This document shows, in pieces, positions 1-7,496 of a stretch of DNA of 35,838 bases. The DNA is taken from assembly GCA_038222915.1 (NCBI GenBank), contig JBBRHH010000002.1:1-35838 (forward strand), written 5' to 3'. The DNA is from JBBRHH01 sp038222915 (GTDB lineage Bacteria > Planctomycetota > Phycisphaerae > Tepidisphaerales > Tepidisphaeraceae). Each line of letters begins with the position of its first letter. The stretch's first letter is position 1. The notes under the pieces are model-generated. The model did not search any database and was not told where the DNA came from. It was given only the letters and a program-made list of their open reading frames with translations. A program made the position numbers and the translations under genes.

Positions 1-1260
1 TCGCTCGTAGCCGATGGAGAAGACTCCCAACACTCAAAATCGGGTGTTTTTGCCAACAACACGTCTGCGGACGCCGGAGGCCACGCCGGCGACATCAGCA
101 TCCGTGGCAGTACTGTCAAACTCACCAACGGCGGCATAGTCGACTCCAGCACCGATGGCTTGGGCGACGGCGGTAGCATCCGTGTGAGCGCTTCTTTCCT
201 CATTGCCGATGGAGAAGGCATCGACCGCCAAAGTTCGGGGATCAGCGCCGACAGCAATTCGAGTGTTGCTGGCGGCAACGCCGGCAATATTGTCATCAGT
301 GGCGACCGCGTCACGTTGCGTCGCGGTGGCGCGATCAGTTCAACTACTTATGGTCGCGGTCTTGGCGGAGGCATTGCCGTAGAGGAAGACCGATTCACCG
401 CCATCGGTAAGAGTTCCGACGGCAGCGGGTCAGGAATATTTGCTACATCTCAGGGCGTGAAGGGTGGCGACGCAGGTGAAATCACCCTCAACACCGGTAC
501 TTTGCAACTCCTCAACGGCAGCGTCTTGTCAACAATCACTACGGGTTCGGGCAGCAGTGGAAACATCCGCGTTCAAGCAGGACAGGTTCTCGTGGAAGGG
601 TCTGGGCAAATAACCTCAAGAAGTCTCGGCACGGGACCGGCCGGCGGTGTCAGGATCAGTAGCGGCAACGTGCTTCTCGAATCAGGCGGCAGTCTCTCCG
701 TCAGCGCCGCCAACGCTGCCGCGGGCGATCTCACCGTGCAAGCCGCCAAACTCCTGTCAGCGTACAATGCAGAGATCACCGCCCAGGCCAACGGCCAGGG
801 AGGAAGCGTCCGTCTCACCGCCGGCGCAGGTCTCACCCTCCGCAACACCCCAGTCCAAGCCCAGGCCCAGACTGGCAGCGGCGGCGACATCTTCATGGAC
901 AGCAGCCGGATCGATCTACTCGGCAAAAGCCCCCTGACCGCCTTCGCGCCGGTAGCAGCAGGAGGCCGGGTTCTCGTCCTGTCCGACAACCTGACAAGGT
1001 CGGCCGCAAGCACCATCGACGCCCACGGCGGCCAAACCGCCGGCACAGTCGCCGTCCTAGCCCCCGAAGCCGTCTCGGCCCTGGCCCGCCTCGAAGGCTC
1101 TCTCGCCCAGAACACGATCACCTTCCAGTCCAGTTGTGCATTAAAAATCGGAGTCGATGCCAGCAGCTTCATCATCACCGGCAACGGCGGCATCCCAATC
1201 GAGCCCGGCGGCTTTCTCCCAACTCTCGAATTACAACTCACCCCAAAACCCGGCAATTGA
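1..1260 (+). CDS. Filamentous-haemagglutinin-family beta-helix surface protein, C-terminal part (5' end outside window)
   Basis: The reading frame is open from the first base, so this is the last 419 residues of a larger protein. It has low charge, is rich in Gly, Ser, Ala and Thr, and is built from beta-helix coils such as GGNAGNI and GGAISSTT. Three copies of a unit beginning (V/I)ADGE...SG(V/I) start at residues 4, 69 and 134 of the visible part, an exact 65-residue period. The repeats then decay. The C-terminus (a Cys, then SFIITGNGGIP and a Pro-rich tail) resembles the end of cyanobacterial and planctomycete FHA-type proteins ending in TGRGGLPP. Such proteins normally carry an N-terminal two-partner-secretion domain and are exported through a TpsB/FhaC pore, but neither is visible here. 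The likely role is adhesion or cell-surface structure (inference). The family call is fairly secure; the function is not. Confidence 0.75.
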   Translation, partial: SLVADGEDSQHSKSGVFANNTSADAGGHAGDISIRGSTVKLTNGGIVDSSTDGLGDGGSIRVSASFLIADGEGIDRQSSGISADSNSSVAGGNAGNIVISGDRVTLRRGGAISSTTYGRGLGGGIAVEEDRFTAIGKSSDGSGSGIFATSQGVKGGDAGEITLNTGTLQLLNGSVLSTITTGSGSSGNIRVQAGQVLVEGSGQITSRSLGTGPAGGVRISSGNVLLESGGSLSVSAANAAAGDLTVQAAKLLSAYNAEITAQANGQGGSVRLTAGAGLTLRNTPVQAQAQTGSGGDIFMDSSRIDLLGKSPLTAFAPVAAGGRVLVLSDNLTRSAASTIDAHGGQTAGTVAVLAPEAVSALARLEGSLAQNTITFQSSCALKIGVDASSFIITGNGGIPIEPGGFLPTLELQLTPKPGN

Positions 1261-1608
1261 TCTCGCCGCACTGCCAGCATTCGAACTCTACGAACTCCCC
1301 AAAATCCGGCAAAATCTCATTGACACCCCCTCTGCACCATGATAGCTTAATGTTAAGTATAAAAGATAAAAGATCAGGAGGCCAGACAGGATAGGAGGAA
1401 CTATCCAATGCGCGGGACCATCCAACAATCCAGGGGCCAAATCGCCACAACCCCAGGCTCGCCCTCCGCGCATTCCTCAGCGATTCGGCGTCTCCGCGGT
1501 GAGTATTCTCTTCTCCCCCACAAGTCGAAAGTCTCCAGTTGCAAGTCTCCAGCACCTCGTCGCTTTGGGGAGATTCCGGGGAGGAAAGAGGGCCGTTTCC
1601 TCTCTCCC

Positions 1609-1672
1609 TTCGTTGCTACGTCGCTTCCTTCCCCTTCGTGCCTTTGTGCCTGCGTGCCTACGTGCCTCTTTT
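1609..1672 (+). repeat. Degenerate 8-bp-period array (CNTNCGTG-like units)
   Basis: Eight consecutive octamers keep register: ttcgttgc, tacgtcgc, ttccttcc, ccttcgtg, cctttgtg, cctgcgtg, cctacgtg, cctctttt. GTGCC recurs at 1638, 1646, 1654 and 1662, exactly 8 bp apart. The array is pyrimidine-rich on the strand reading toward the oxidoreductase gene. Similar 8-bp registers occur at 28738-28777 and 35781-35812 with different unit sequences. Confidence 0.7.
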
Positions 1673-1720
1673 TTCTCCCCCATTTGGCCTTCTGCGCTCT
1701 GAAATCTGCATCGCCCGCCC

Positions 1721-1830
1721 ACGTCGGTTGGTGGTCGGTTAGTAGTCGTTTGCTGGTCGGTTACAGGTCGTTTCATGGTCGATTGGTGGTCGGTCACAGG
1801 TCGGTTGGTGGTCGGTTAGTGGTCGCTTTG
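1721..1830 (+). repeat. Ten tandem 11-bp repeats, consensus TGGTCGGTTRG
   Basis: GTCG occurs at 1723, 1734, 1745, 1756, 1767, 1778, 1789, 1800, 1811 and 1822, so the spacing is exactly 11 bp through ten units. The units vary mainly in the last five bases. The array is followed at once by CCGACCA (1831-1837), the reverse complement of the unit core TGGTCGG, so any unit could pair with it. The last unit forms a hairpin, TCGCTTTG-N5-CAAAGCGA (1823-1843). No protein-coding role is apparent. Confidence 0.85.
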
Positions 1831-2055
1831 CCGACCAAAGCGACACCACCCAAAACAACCAAACCCGCGCCAGACCCAGCACTTACCGAAAATCACCTGC
1901 GCCGAATCACCGCGCAACCCAATTGCGCGCACACGCGTGCGCCCCTTTCTCCCCTCCTACCTACCCCAACTCCCCCACACAACAGATTTAGATTCCCCAT
2001 CTATAACAACAGGCGGATTGTTCACTTCAAAGCGGATCGAAAAGTGGAGCGAAGC

Positions 2056-3084
2056 ATGAGGGATTCTGTAATCATTGCGCTCGTATCAATCGGTTTAATC
2101 TTGGCACTCTCGGCCACTGCAACAGCCGCCGATGTGCCCGGCGGAGGAGATACTTCAGTGAAAACCATCCGAGCCGGAATCATCGGCCTCGACACCTCCC
2201 ACGTTCAGGCCTTCACCAAACTCCTCAACACCGGCGAAACCACCGGCGACCTCGCCGGCATCAAGGTCGTCGCGGCCTTCCCGGGCGGCAGCAAAGACAT
2301 CGCCGCCAGCCGCGATCGCGTCGACGGCTACACCAAAGACCTGAAGGGCATGGGCGTCGAGATCGTCGATTCAATCCCCGCCCTCCTCGAAAAAGTCGAC
2401 GTCGTCATGCTCGAAAGCGTCGACGGCCGCGTCCATCTCGACCAGATCCGCCCCGTCTTCGCGGCCGGCAAACCCGTCTTCATCGACAAGCCCCTCGCCG
2501 GCAGCCTCGCCGACGCCATCGCCATCGACGCCCTCGCCAGGCGCAGCAAAGTCGCCTGGTTCTCCAGCTCCGCCCTCCGCTTCTGCACCAACATCCCCGG
2601 CATGAAGCACGACGAACGCGTCGGCGAAGTCCTCGGCTGCACCGCCTGGAGTCCCTGCCACCTCGACCTCTTCTGGTACGGCATCCACGGCGTCGAGCTT
2701 CTCTACGCCGTCATGGGTCCCGGCTGCGAAACCGTCACCCGCACTCAGACCGACTCGGCCGAGGTCGTCGTCGGCACCTGGAAAGACGGCCGAATCGGCA
2801 CCTTCCGTGGCGTCAAAAAGGGCAAGCTCGACTACGGCTCGATCGTCTACGGCTCCAAAGGCATAGTCCAAAGCGGCGGCTACGACAGCTACCGGGGACT
2901 GCTGGAACAAGTGGGTCGCTTCTTCAAAACCGGCCATATCCCCGTGGAAAACGCAGAGACCATCGAAGTCATGGCCTTCATGGAAGCCGCCGACGAAAGC
3001 AAACGCCAGCAAGGCAAACCCGTAAAACTATCAGATGTAATGAACAAAGCCCGCGAAGAAGCGAAGGTGGCGATAGGGAATTAG
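2056..3084 (+). CDS. Secreted Gfo/Idh/MocA-family oxidoreductase
   Basis: This 342-residue protein starts at the ATG preceded by GGAG six bases upstream. The first ~25 residues form a signal peptide (hydrophobic run IIALVSIGLILALSATATA, then ADV), so the enzyme is probably exported. A Rossmann dinucleotide-binding start, AGIIGLDTSH, follows at about residue 38. FIDKP (about residue 140) corresponds to the EKP motif of this family, with Asp in place of Glu. WYGIHGVE (about residue 212) supplies the conserved His of the C-terminal domain. Gfo/Idh/MocA enzymes use NAD(P) on sugars and cyclitols, and secreted versions are abundant in Planctomycetota. The substrate cannot be read from the sequence. 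It appears monocistronic, downstream of the repeat arrays. Confidence 0.85.
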   Translation: MRDSVIIALVSIGLILALSATATAADVPGGGDTSVKTIRAGIIGLDTSHVQAFTKLLNTGETTGDLAGIKVVAAFPGGSKDIAASRDRVDGYTKDLKGMGVEIVDSIPALLEKVDVVMLESVDGRVHLDQIRPVFAAGKPVFIDKPLAGSLADAIAIDALARRSKVAWFSSSALRFCTNIPGMKHDERVGEVLGCTAWSPCHLDLFWYGIHGVELLYAVMGPGCETVTRTQTDSAEVVVGTWKDGRIGTFRGVKKGKLDYGSIVYGSKGIVQSGGYDSYRGLLEQVGRFFKTGHIPVENAETIEVMAFMEAADESKRQQGKPVKLSDVMNKAREEAKVAIGN

Positions 3085-3136
3085 CGATTGGAGACACGAG
3101 ACCGGGAATCAGCGCGTTTTCAGGAGGATCAGTTTA

Positions 3137-3166
3137 GCCGCAACGCGCAGCGGAGCGCGTTTCGGC
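3137..3166. terminator. Hairpin between the convergent oxidoreductase and ORF6N genes
   Basis: GCCGCAACGCGC (3137-3148) faces GCGCGTTTCGGC (3155-3166) across a 6-nt loop, a 12-bp stem with one mismatch. There is no clear T-tract on either side, so intrinsic termination is only plausible. Its position between two convergent genes supports the idea. Confidence 0.4.
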
Positions 3167-3178
3167 GAGCGACAAAAA

Positions 3179-3763
3179 CTAGGAACCCAATGTGCGGGAC
3201 AGTCGGCCGCGGGGTTTCGGATGATCAGCTTCAGTGCTGAAACCGATGCGCGGCTTGGGAGGATCGGAGGGCGGAGTCATGAGTTGCCGAATAGCATCGA
3301 ACACGACCTTGAACTGGTGGTCGTACTTCTGTTCCAGGGTGGCAAGCTTCGCAGAAAGATCGGCGTGGGACGCAAGCGCCTCACGTAGTTTCACAAAAGC
3401 CCGAACAATAAAGACGCTGGCCGCGATGGCGCTCGGGCGGTTGAGAACATTGGCGGCCATGATGGCGCCATGTTCGGTGAACGCGTACGGGAGGGTGGGC
3501 GAGAATTTTAGATTCTTGAGGTGGTCGCAATTTGCGACCACCTTATCGCGCTCCGGTTGCGTGAGCTGGAACATGAAATCAGCAGGAAAACGGTCGGGGT
3601 TGCGCTTGATCTGTTCGTTGAGCCGTTTGGTTGGAACGCCGAAGAGATGGGCAAGATCGGTATCAAGGATAACGCGGTGGCCGCGTAGTTCGAGAATGTT
3701 GCGATCGATACGCTCAAGGGCGACCGGAACGATCGGTACAATGCTTTTCGGCTTGCGAGGCAT
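3179..3763 (-). CDS. ORF6N-domain DNA-binding protein
   Basis: This 194-residue protein starts at the ATG giving MPRKPKS, with GGAG eight bases upstream. The N-terminal ~110 residues match the ORF6N (KilA-N-associated) domain: RGHRVILDTDLAHLFGV, then LNEQIKRNPDRFP, FMFQLT, and LPYAFTEHGAIMAANVLN followed by a VRAFVKLRE helix. A coiled stretch (about 120-155) and a Pro-rich basic tail follow. ORF6N domains occur in phage antirepressor-like proteins and as stand-alone chromosomal genes of unclear function. The segment encoding VVANCDHL carries a palindrome that recurs just upstream of the start, in the same reading frame. Autoregulation is possible but unproven. A phage-derived accessory gene is likely. 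Confidence 0.8.
   Translation of the reverse strand: MPRKPKSIVPIVPVALERIDRNILELRGHRVILDTDLAHLFGVPTKRLNEQIKRNPDRFPADFMFQLTQPERDKVVANCDHLKNLKFSPTLPYAFTEHGAIMAANVLNRPSAIAASVFIVRAFVKLREALASHADLSAKLATLEQKYDHQFKVVFDAIRQLMTPPSDPPKPRIGFSTEADHPKPRGRLSRTLGS
3519..3543. repeat. Perfect palindrome inside the ORF6N gene (copy 1)
   Basis: AGGTGGTCGCAA and TTGCGACCACCT face each other across one base. The core matches the reverse complement of the copy at 3778-3800 at 22 of 23 positions. It encodes VVANCDHL on the minus strand. Confidence 0.85.
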
Positions 3764-3777
3764 TGGTTCTCCACAGA

Positions 3778-3800
3778 GGTGGTCGCGAATTGCGACCACC
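3778..3800. repeat. Palindrome in the ORF6N upstream region (copy 2), possible operator
   Basis: GGTGGTCGC and GCGACCACC flank a 5-nt centre. The element lies 15 bp upstream of the ORF6N start codon, between that gene and divergent proA. It is almost identical to the copy inside the gene. Confidence 0.75.
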
Positions 3801-3907
3801 CTTGGGTCGCAACGCGTTCGATTGCGAGGCGATAATCTCGCCTCGGCGGGGGCGCGTGTAAAGGGGTCTGCGGAAATGGACCATTCGGCATATATAGTAA
3901 TCGCTGC

Positions 3908-3944
3908 TTGGGGCCAGCGCGATTCGGATGCTACAATTCGGCCT
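3908..3944 (+). promoter_or_regulatory. Putative leaderless promoter of proA
   Basis: TTGGGG (3908-3913), an 18-bp spacer with a perfect extended -10 (TGC), then TACAAT (3932-3937). The box ends 7 nt before the proA ATG and there is no SD, so transcription should begin at or beside the start codon. Confidence 0.6.
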
Positions 3945-5213
3945 ATGAACGACTGGACCTCCTACGTCGAAGAATTAGGCAAATCCGCCCGGCGGGCCTC
4001 CCGCCAATTGGCCGAGCTGAATGGCGCCGTAAAGGTCGCCGCCCTGTGCCTCGTCGCCGACGCCCTTCGCGCCAATGCCTCACATCTCGTCGAGGCCAAC
4101 GGCCTCGACATCGCCGCCGCCAAAGAGGCCGGCCTCGCCATGCCTCTGGTCGAGCGCCTGAAGCTCAACGAGAAAAAAGTCGGCGGCATGGCCGACGCCG
4201 TCGAGCAAATCGCCGCCCAGGTCGATCCGGTCGGCCAGGTCATCGAAGGCTACGTCCGCCCCAACGGCCTGCGCATTTCCAAGATGCGCGTCCCCATCGG
4301 CGTCATCCTCTTCATCTACGAATCCCGCCCCAACGTCACCTCCGACGCGGCCGCCCTCTGCCTGAAATCCGGCAACGCCATCATCCTCCGCGGCGGCAAG
4401 GAAGCCTTCCACTCCAACCGCGCCATCGCAAAAATCATCGCCGAATCCCTCAAGCAATCCGAGATCGACCCGGCCGCCGTCCAGTTGATCGAACACACCG
4501 ATCGCGCCCTCCTCCCTCATCTCCTCAAGCTCGACAAGTACATCGACGTAGTCATCCCCCGCGGCGGCGAATCCCTCATCAAGGCCGTCGTCGAACAGTC
4601 CACCATCCCCGTCCTGAAGCACTTCACCGGCAACTGCCACGTCTACGTCGATGCCCAGGTCGCAGGCATCGAAGAAATGGTGCGATCAGTCTGCGTCAAT
4701 TCCAAGACCGGCTACCCAGGCGGCGCAGTCTGCAACGCGGCCGAGAAAATTCTCTTTCACAAGGACACCCCAACCGGCCTGCTCAACAAAGTCTGCACAG
4801 ATCTCGCCGCCAAAGGGGTGGAAATCCGCGGCGACGACCGCACCCGCGCCCTCTACCCATCCGCAAAGCCCACGGTGGAAAGCGACTGGCCCGAAGAATA
4901 TCTGAATCTAATTATCGCAGTGAAAGTAGTAGATTCGATCGATGATGCGATTAGTCACATCAACGAATACGGAAGCCACCACACCGATGCGATCCTAACC
5001 GCCAGCCTGAAGTCGGCCGAGAAGTTCACGAAGGGCGTGGACAGCGGCTCAATCATGGTAAACGCCAGCACCCGCTTCGCAGACGGCGGCGAATACGGCC
5101 TCGGCGCAGAAGTAGGAATAAGCACAGACAAACTACACGCCCGAGGCCCCATGGGAGCCACGGACTTAACAACATACAAATGGGTGGTCACCGGCGAAGG
5201 ACAGGTGCGGTAA
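3945..5213 (+). CDS. proA: Gamma-glutamyl phosphate reductase (glutamate-5-semialdehyde dehydrogenase)
   Basis: ProA reduces gamma-glutamyl phosphate with NADPH to glutamate-5-semialdehyde, the second step of proline synthesis, in the cytoplasm. The 422 residues match the usual ~420. Diagnostic segments include RVPIGVILFIYESRPNVT (115-132), the cofactor-site stretch LKSGNAIILRGGKEA (140-154) and the GLGAEVGIST / HARGPMG C-terminal signature. The catalytic cysteine should be Cys263 in AVCNAAE. The stretch before it, NSKTGYPGGAVC, is two residues longer than the common NAKTQRPSVC form. The frame stays open upstream to 3234, but that extension is antisense to the ORF6N gene. The ATG at 3945 lies 7 nt after TACAAT. 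No proB neighbour is present. Confidence 0.95.
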   Translation: MNDWTSYVEELGKSARRASRQLAELNGAVKVAALCLVADALRANASHLVEANGLDIAAAKEAGLAMPLVERLKLNEKKVGGMADAVEQIAAQVDPVGQVIEGYVRPNGLRISKMRVPIGVILFIYESRPNVTSDAAALCLKSGNAIILRGGKEAFHSNRAIAKIIAESLKQSEIDPAAVQLIEHTDRALLPHLLKLDKYIDVVIPRGGESLIKAVVEQSTIPVLKHFTGNCHVYVDAQVAGIEEMVRSVCVNSKTGYPGGAVCNAAEKILFHKDTPTGLLNKVCTDLAAKGVEIRGDDRTRALYPSAKPTVESDWPEEYLNLIIAVKVVDSIDDAISHINEYGSHHTDAILTASLKSAEKFTKGVDSGSIMVNASTRFADGGEYGLGAEVGISTDKLHARGPMGATDLTTYKWVVTGEGQVR

Positions 5214-5243
5214 AGCAGGAGAAAAGAGGAAGAGATGCGGCGT

Positions 5244-6203
5244 TCAGGGTATCAGCACAATCTTCCCATGCGACTCGCCCTGCATGATCTCAGTGTGAGC
5301 TTGCGCCGCATCGGCCAGTGGGATCTCCTTATCAATAACAGGCCGAAGCGTCCCATTCGCAAGCCCGGCGATCAGGTGGGCATGAATCCCTTTCAGGTCG
5401 GCCTCGGTCGCATTCATCAGCGTCATGGCACGGATATCCGCATCTTTTCCCATGCCATCCCGTGGGTTGATCTCGACCGCGCCCCGGCTCCCGATCACCA
5501 CCACCCGCCCGTATTTGGCAAGAACGGTCAGATCCTTCCCAAGGTTGACGTTTGCGAGCATTTCCAGAATGAGGTTGACGCCCTTGCCGTCCGTCAGTGT
5601 CAGCACCTCCTGAAGGTAATCTTTCTTGTGATGATCAAGCACGTGATGCGCGCCTTCCTCCATCACCAAACGCCGGCCCGCCTCACTCCCGCCAGTGCCA
5701 ATGACCGTCAGCCCGGCCGCGCGGGCCAGTTGCACGGCAGCAATACCAACGCCGCCGGTCGCACCATGAACGAGCACAGTCTCGCCGGGCTGCGCCTGCC
5801 CTCGATGATAGAACGCACGATGGGCAGTCCCATACGGAACACCGATGGCCGCTCCCTGCTGGAACGAAATACTCTTAGGCAGCACATGAACCTGGGATTC
5901 ATTGCAGAGAATCAGTTCGGCATAAGCTCCGCTGACCGACCCATTGATGTAGACACGGTCGTTGGGCTTAAACGATTTGACCCCATCGCCAACCGCTTCA
6001 ACCACACCGGCCGCATCGGTTCCCGGGGTAAAGGGAAATTGCCGCTGCCCATAAATTCCCGAGCGAATGTAAGTCTCAACAGGGTTAACCCCAATGGCCC
6101 GCGTACGAACCACAATCTGCCCTGCGTCCGCACGCGGGTCATTGAGTTGTTCAAGCTTAAGGACTTCAGGGCCGCCAAAATTGTGAATACGGATGGCTTT
6201 CAT
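5244..6203 (-). CDS. NADPH:quinone oxidoreductase, zeta-crystallin type (MDR family)
   Basis: This 319-residue protein has the medium-chain dehydrogenase fold. The N-terminal GroES-like half has RAIGVNPVETYIRSG and FPFTPGTDAAGVVEAVGDGV. The Rossmann half has VLVHGATGGVGIAAVQLA. The zinc-ligand residues of alcohol dehydrogenases are absent, which points to the zinc-independent quinone oxidoreductase branch. These enzymes pass one electron at a time from NADPH to quinones or reduce enones; the real substrate is unknown. GGGAG precedes the ATG by about six bases. It ends 30 bp from the convergent end of proA, and SRPBCC lies ~90 bp upstream on the same strand, so it may be the last gene of that transcript or have its own promoter. 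Confidence 0.88.
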   Translation of the reverse strand: MKAIRIHNFGGPEVLKLEQLNDPRADAGQIVVRTRAIGVNPVETYIRSGIYGQRQFPFTPGTDAAGVVEAVGDGVKSFKPNDRVYINGSVSGAYAELILCNESQVHVLPKSISFQQGAAIGVPYGTAHRAFYHRGQAQPGETVLVHGATGGVGIAAVQLARAAGLTVIGTGGSEAGRRLVMEEGAHHVLDHHKKDYLQEVLTLTDGKGVNLILEMLANVNLGKDLTVLAKYGRVVVIGSRGAVEINPRDGMGKDADIRAMTLMNATEADLKGIHAHLIAGLANGTLRPVIDKEIPLADAAQAHTEIMQGESHGKIVLIP

Positions 6204-6293
6204 GATTCTCCCGGACGATTCAACGTTCGATATGCGCGCGATGATAGTAGCCTAAGCAACGCCAGAACACCGCGAAAATTGCCAAGGGCGATT

Positions 6294-6791
6294 TCACCCC
6301 AGCAAACCAATCTCAACATCATCCTGAAAATGACGCAGCGGTCCAAGACGTTCGGCGATAACGCGTCGCCGGAATCGAAAAATGTTCAGCAACTGGCGAC
6401 GAACAACGAGTGCATGGGCGACCCGGCCCAGAGGCCCGAAGAAAAGGCTATAGGTGACACGGTCTTCGCAATCAGTGCCGCCGTTCGGATTCGGACAAAA
6501 GCGATGTTGATGGTGCCAGAGGCGATAGGGGCCTTTGATCTGGAGGTCGACGAATTGGCGCGGCGGCGACCAGTCGATGATGCGGGTGCGCCAGTGCAAG
6601 CGAAGCCCGCCCACCCGGATGGTGTAGTCGATGAGCGAATCTTGTTGCAGGTCGATCGGCGAAGGAGTCAGAACGCAAAAGCCAAGAGACGGCGGAGTGA
6701 TGGCCGGCAGGTTCTCGGCGGTGCTGAAGAACTTCCACGTTTCGTCGATGTTTGCAGGAACAGTGAAGTGATCGGTCAGCTCGTAATACAT
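6294..6791 (-). CDS. SRPBCC-family (START/Bet v1-like) ligand-binding protein
   Basis: The protein has 165 residues. The start MYYELTDHFTVPANIDETWKFFSTAENLPAITPP is the classic opening of cyclase/polyketide-type SRPBCC proteins, in which VPA..DETW.FF..AENL begins the helix-grip fold. LRLHWRTRIIDWSPPRQFVDLQIKGPYRLWHHQHRF continues it. Such proteins hold hydrophobic ligands in a deep cavity. Its ATG overlaps the upstream gene's stop in TGATG (shared base 6791), so translation is probably coupled and it belongs to the FloA operon. Ligand and role are unknown; lipid-related work would suit the operon (inference). Confidence 0.8.
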   Translation of the reverse strand: MYYELTDHFTVPANIDETWKFFSTAENLPAITPPSLGFCVLTPSPIDLQQDSLIDYTIRVGGLRLHWRTRIIDWSPPRQFVDLQIKGPYRLWHHQHRFCPNPNGGTDCEDRVTYSLFFGPLGRVAHALVVRRQLLNIFRFRRRVIAERLGPLRHFQDDVEIGLLG

Positions 6792-7477
6792 CAATGATCT
6801 TCGCGCAGCGCGACCGGCGTGCGGAGGATTTCGGCGAGGATAAATTCCGAACGAATGGAAGACGGGTTGCGCAGCAGAAGCAGCGCGTCGGAGACGGGGG
6901 CGTTGCGGTTCTGCGAAGTCTGGCCGCCCGCGATCTGTGTGCTGCTGCCGGCCATTTCGATGCGAGCGCCGCCGCCTCCGGCAAGATGGGAACCGCCACC
7001 CGCAACCTGATGCGCGCTGGCGGCCGCCTGGAAATTCTTGAACGTGTTTGAAGCGACCGGAGGCTGTGAGACCATGGGGCGACGCGGCGCCTGCGGATTA
7101 TTCAACTGAGAAACCCGGGCCGCGATCTCGCTGGAGTTGGGCACAACTTTTCGCCGGGGCTGTTGCTGGCGACGCGGTTGAACATTCTTGGCGGGAATAG
7201 GCGGAATACGCGGCGGCTGCGAACGGGCGGTGACGGTTGGCGTAATCGGCGACATCTGCGGCCGAGGCATCGACTGCTGGGTTGGACGAGACTGATTCTG
7301 CTGATTGTTCGGGAGGCTCTTGAGAATATCCTGCCAGCTTTTTTGCCGCTCCTTGGCACTGGCCTTTTTGTAATTGGTAACCAGCGCGCTGATGCCCCAG
7401 ACAATGGCAATAAAGACGCCGATGACCACTTTCCCGAGGTCGGAGTCGTCGGCGAGGATGGGGAGGAAACGAGTCAT
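6791..7477 (-). CDS. Pro/Gln-rich single-pass membrane protein of the NfeD-FloA operon
   Basis: The protein has 228 residues and no family I can name. A transmembrane helix spans about 16-34 (VVIGVFIAIVWGISALVTNY). A basic segment and a long low-complexity stretch rich in Pro, Gln, Arg and Ser follow (about 55-150), then a Gly-rich patch (HQVAGGGSHLAGGGG). The conserved-looking C-terminal helix is LLLLRNPSSIRSEFILAEILRTPVALR. The likely topology is an N-terminal anchor with a disordered cytoplasmic linker ending in a docking helix. It lies 19 bp after floA and overlaps the SRPBCC start by one base, so it is co-transcribed with the microdomain genes. A scaffold or adaptor role for FloA is a guess from context. 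Confidence 0.8.
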   Translation of the reverse strand: MTRFLPILADDSDLGKVVIGVFIAIVWGISALVTNYKKASAKERQKSWQDILKSLPNNQQNQSRPTQQSMPRPQMSPITPTVTARSQPPRIPPIPAKNVQPRRQQQPRRKVVPNSSEIAARVSQLNNPQAPRRPMVSQPPVASNTFKNFQAAASAHQVAGGGSHLAGGGGARIEMAGSSTQIAGGQTSQNRNAPVSDALLLLRNPSSIRSEFILAEILRTPVALREDH

Positions 7478-7496
7478 GACTCAGGAAAGTCGGGCG

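Larger units (their letters stand above)
1261..2055. other. 795-bp gene-free region with two short-period repeat arrays
   Basis: No convincing gene lies here. From the left it holds an AT-richer stretch (about 1340-1380) and a small hairpin, GGATAG-N6-CTATCC (1389-1406), whose loop is a purine-rich SD-like sequence. It then holds a pyrimidine-rich array of 8-bp period (1609-1672), ten 11-bp units (1721-1830), a hairpin capping them (1823-1843), and C-rich filler up to the oxidoreductase. A reading frame runs from 1408 through the whole region into the oxidoreductase, but its translation is Arg/Ser/Pro-rich low complexity. I read that as an accident of the repeats. Confidence 0.6.

Noticed and set aside
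1609..1830. The repeat arrays as a CRISPR
   Set aside because: Periods of 8 and 11 bp leave no spacers, and there are no cas genes.
1408..2055. Long N-terminal extension of the oxidoreductase from the ATG at 1408, which has an SD-like sequence upstream
   Set aside because: The frame is open, but the translation is Arg/Ser/Pro-rich and includes both repeat arrays. The ATG at 2056 has an SD and starts a normal signal peptide.
3234..3944. Extension of proA upstream to 3234
   Set aside because: It is antisense to the ORF6N gene and has no ProA similarity. Family length and the TACAAT spacing fix the start at 3945.
5235..6797. A 520-residue plus-strand reading frame
   Set aside because: It is antisense to the quinone oxidoreductase and SRPBCC genes, and its composition is that of a shadow of GC-rich coding sequence.
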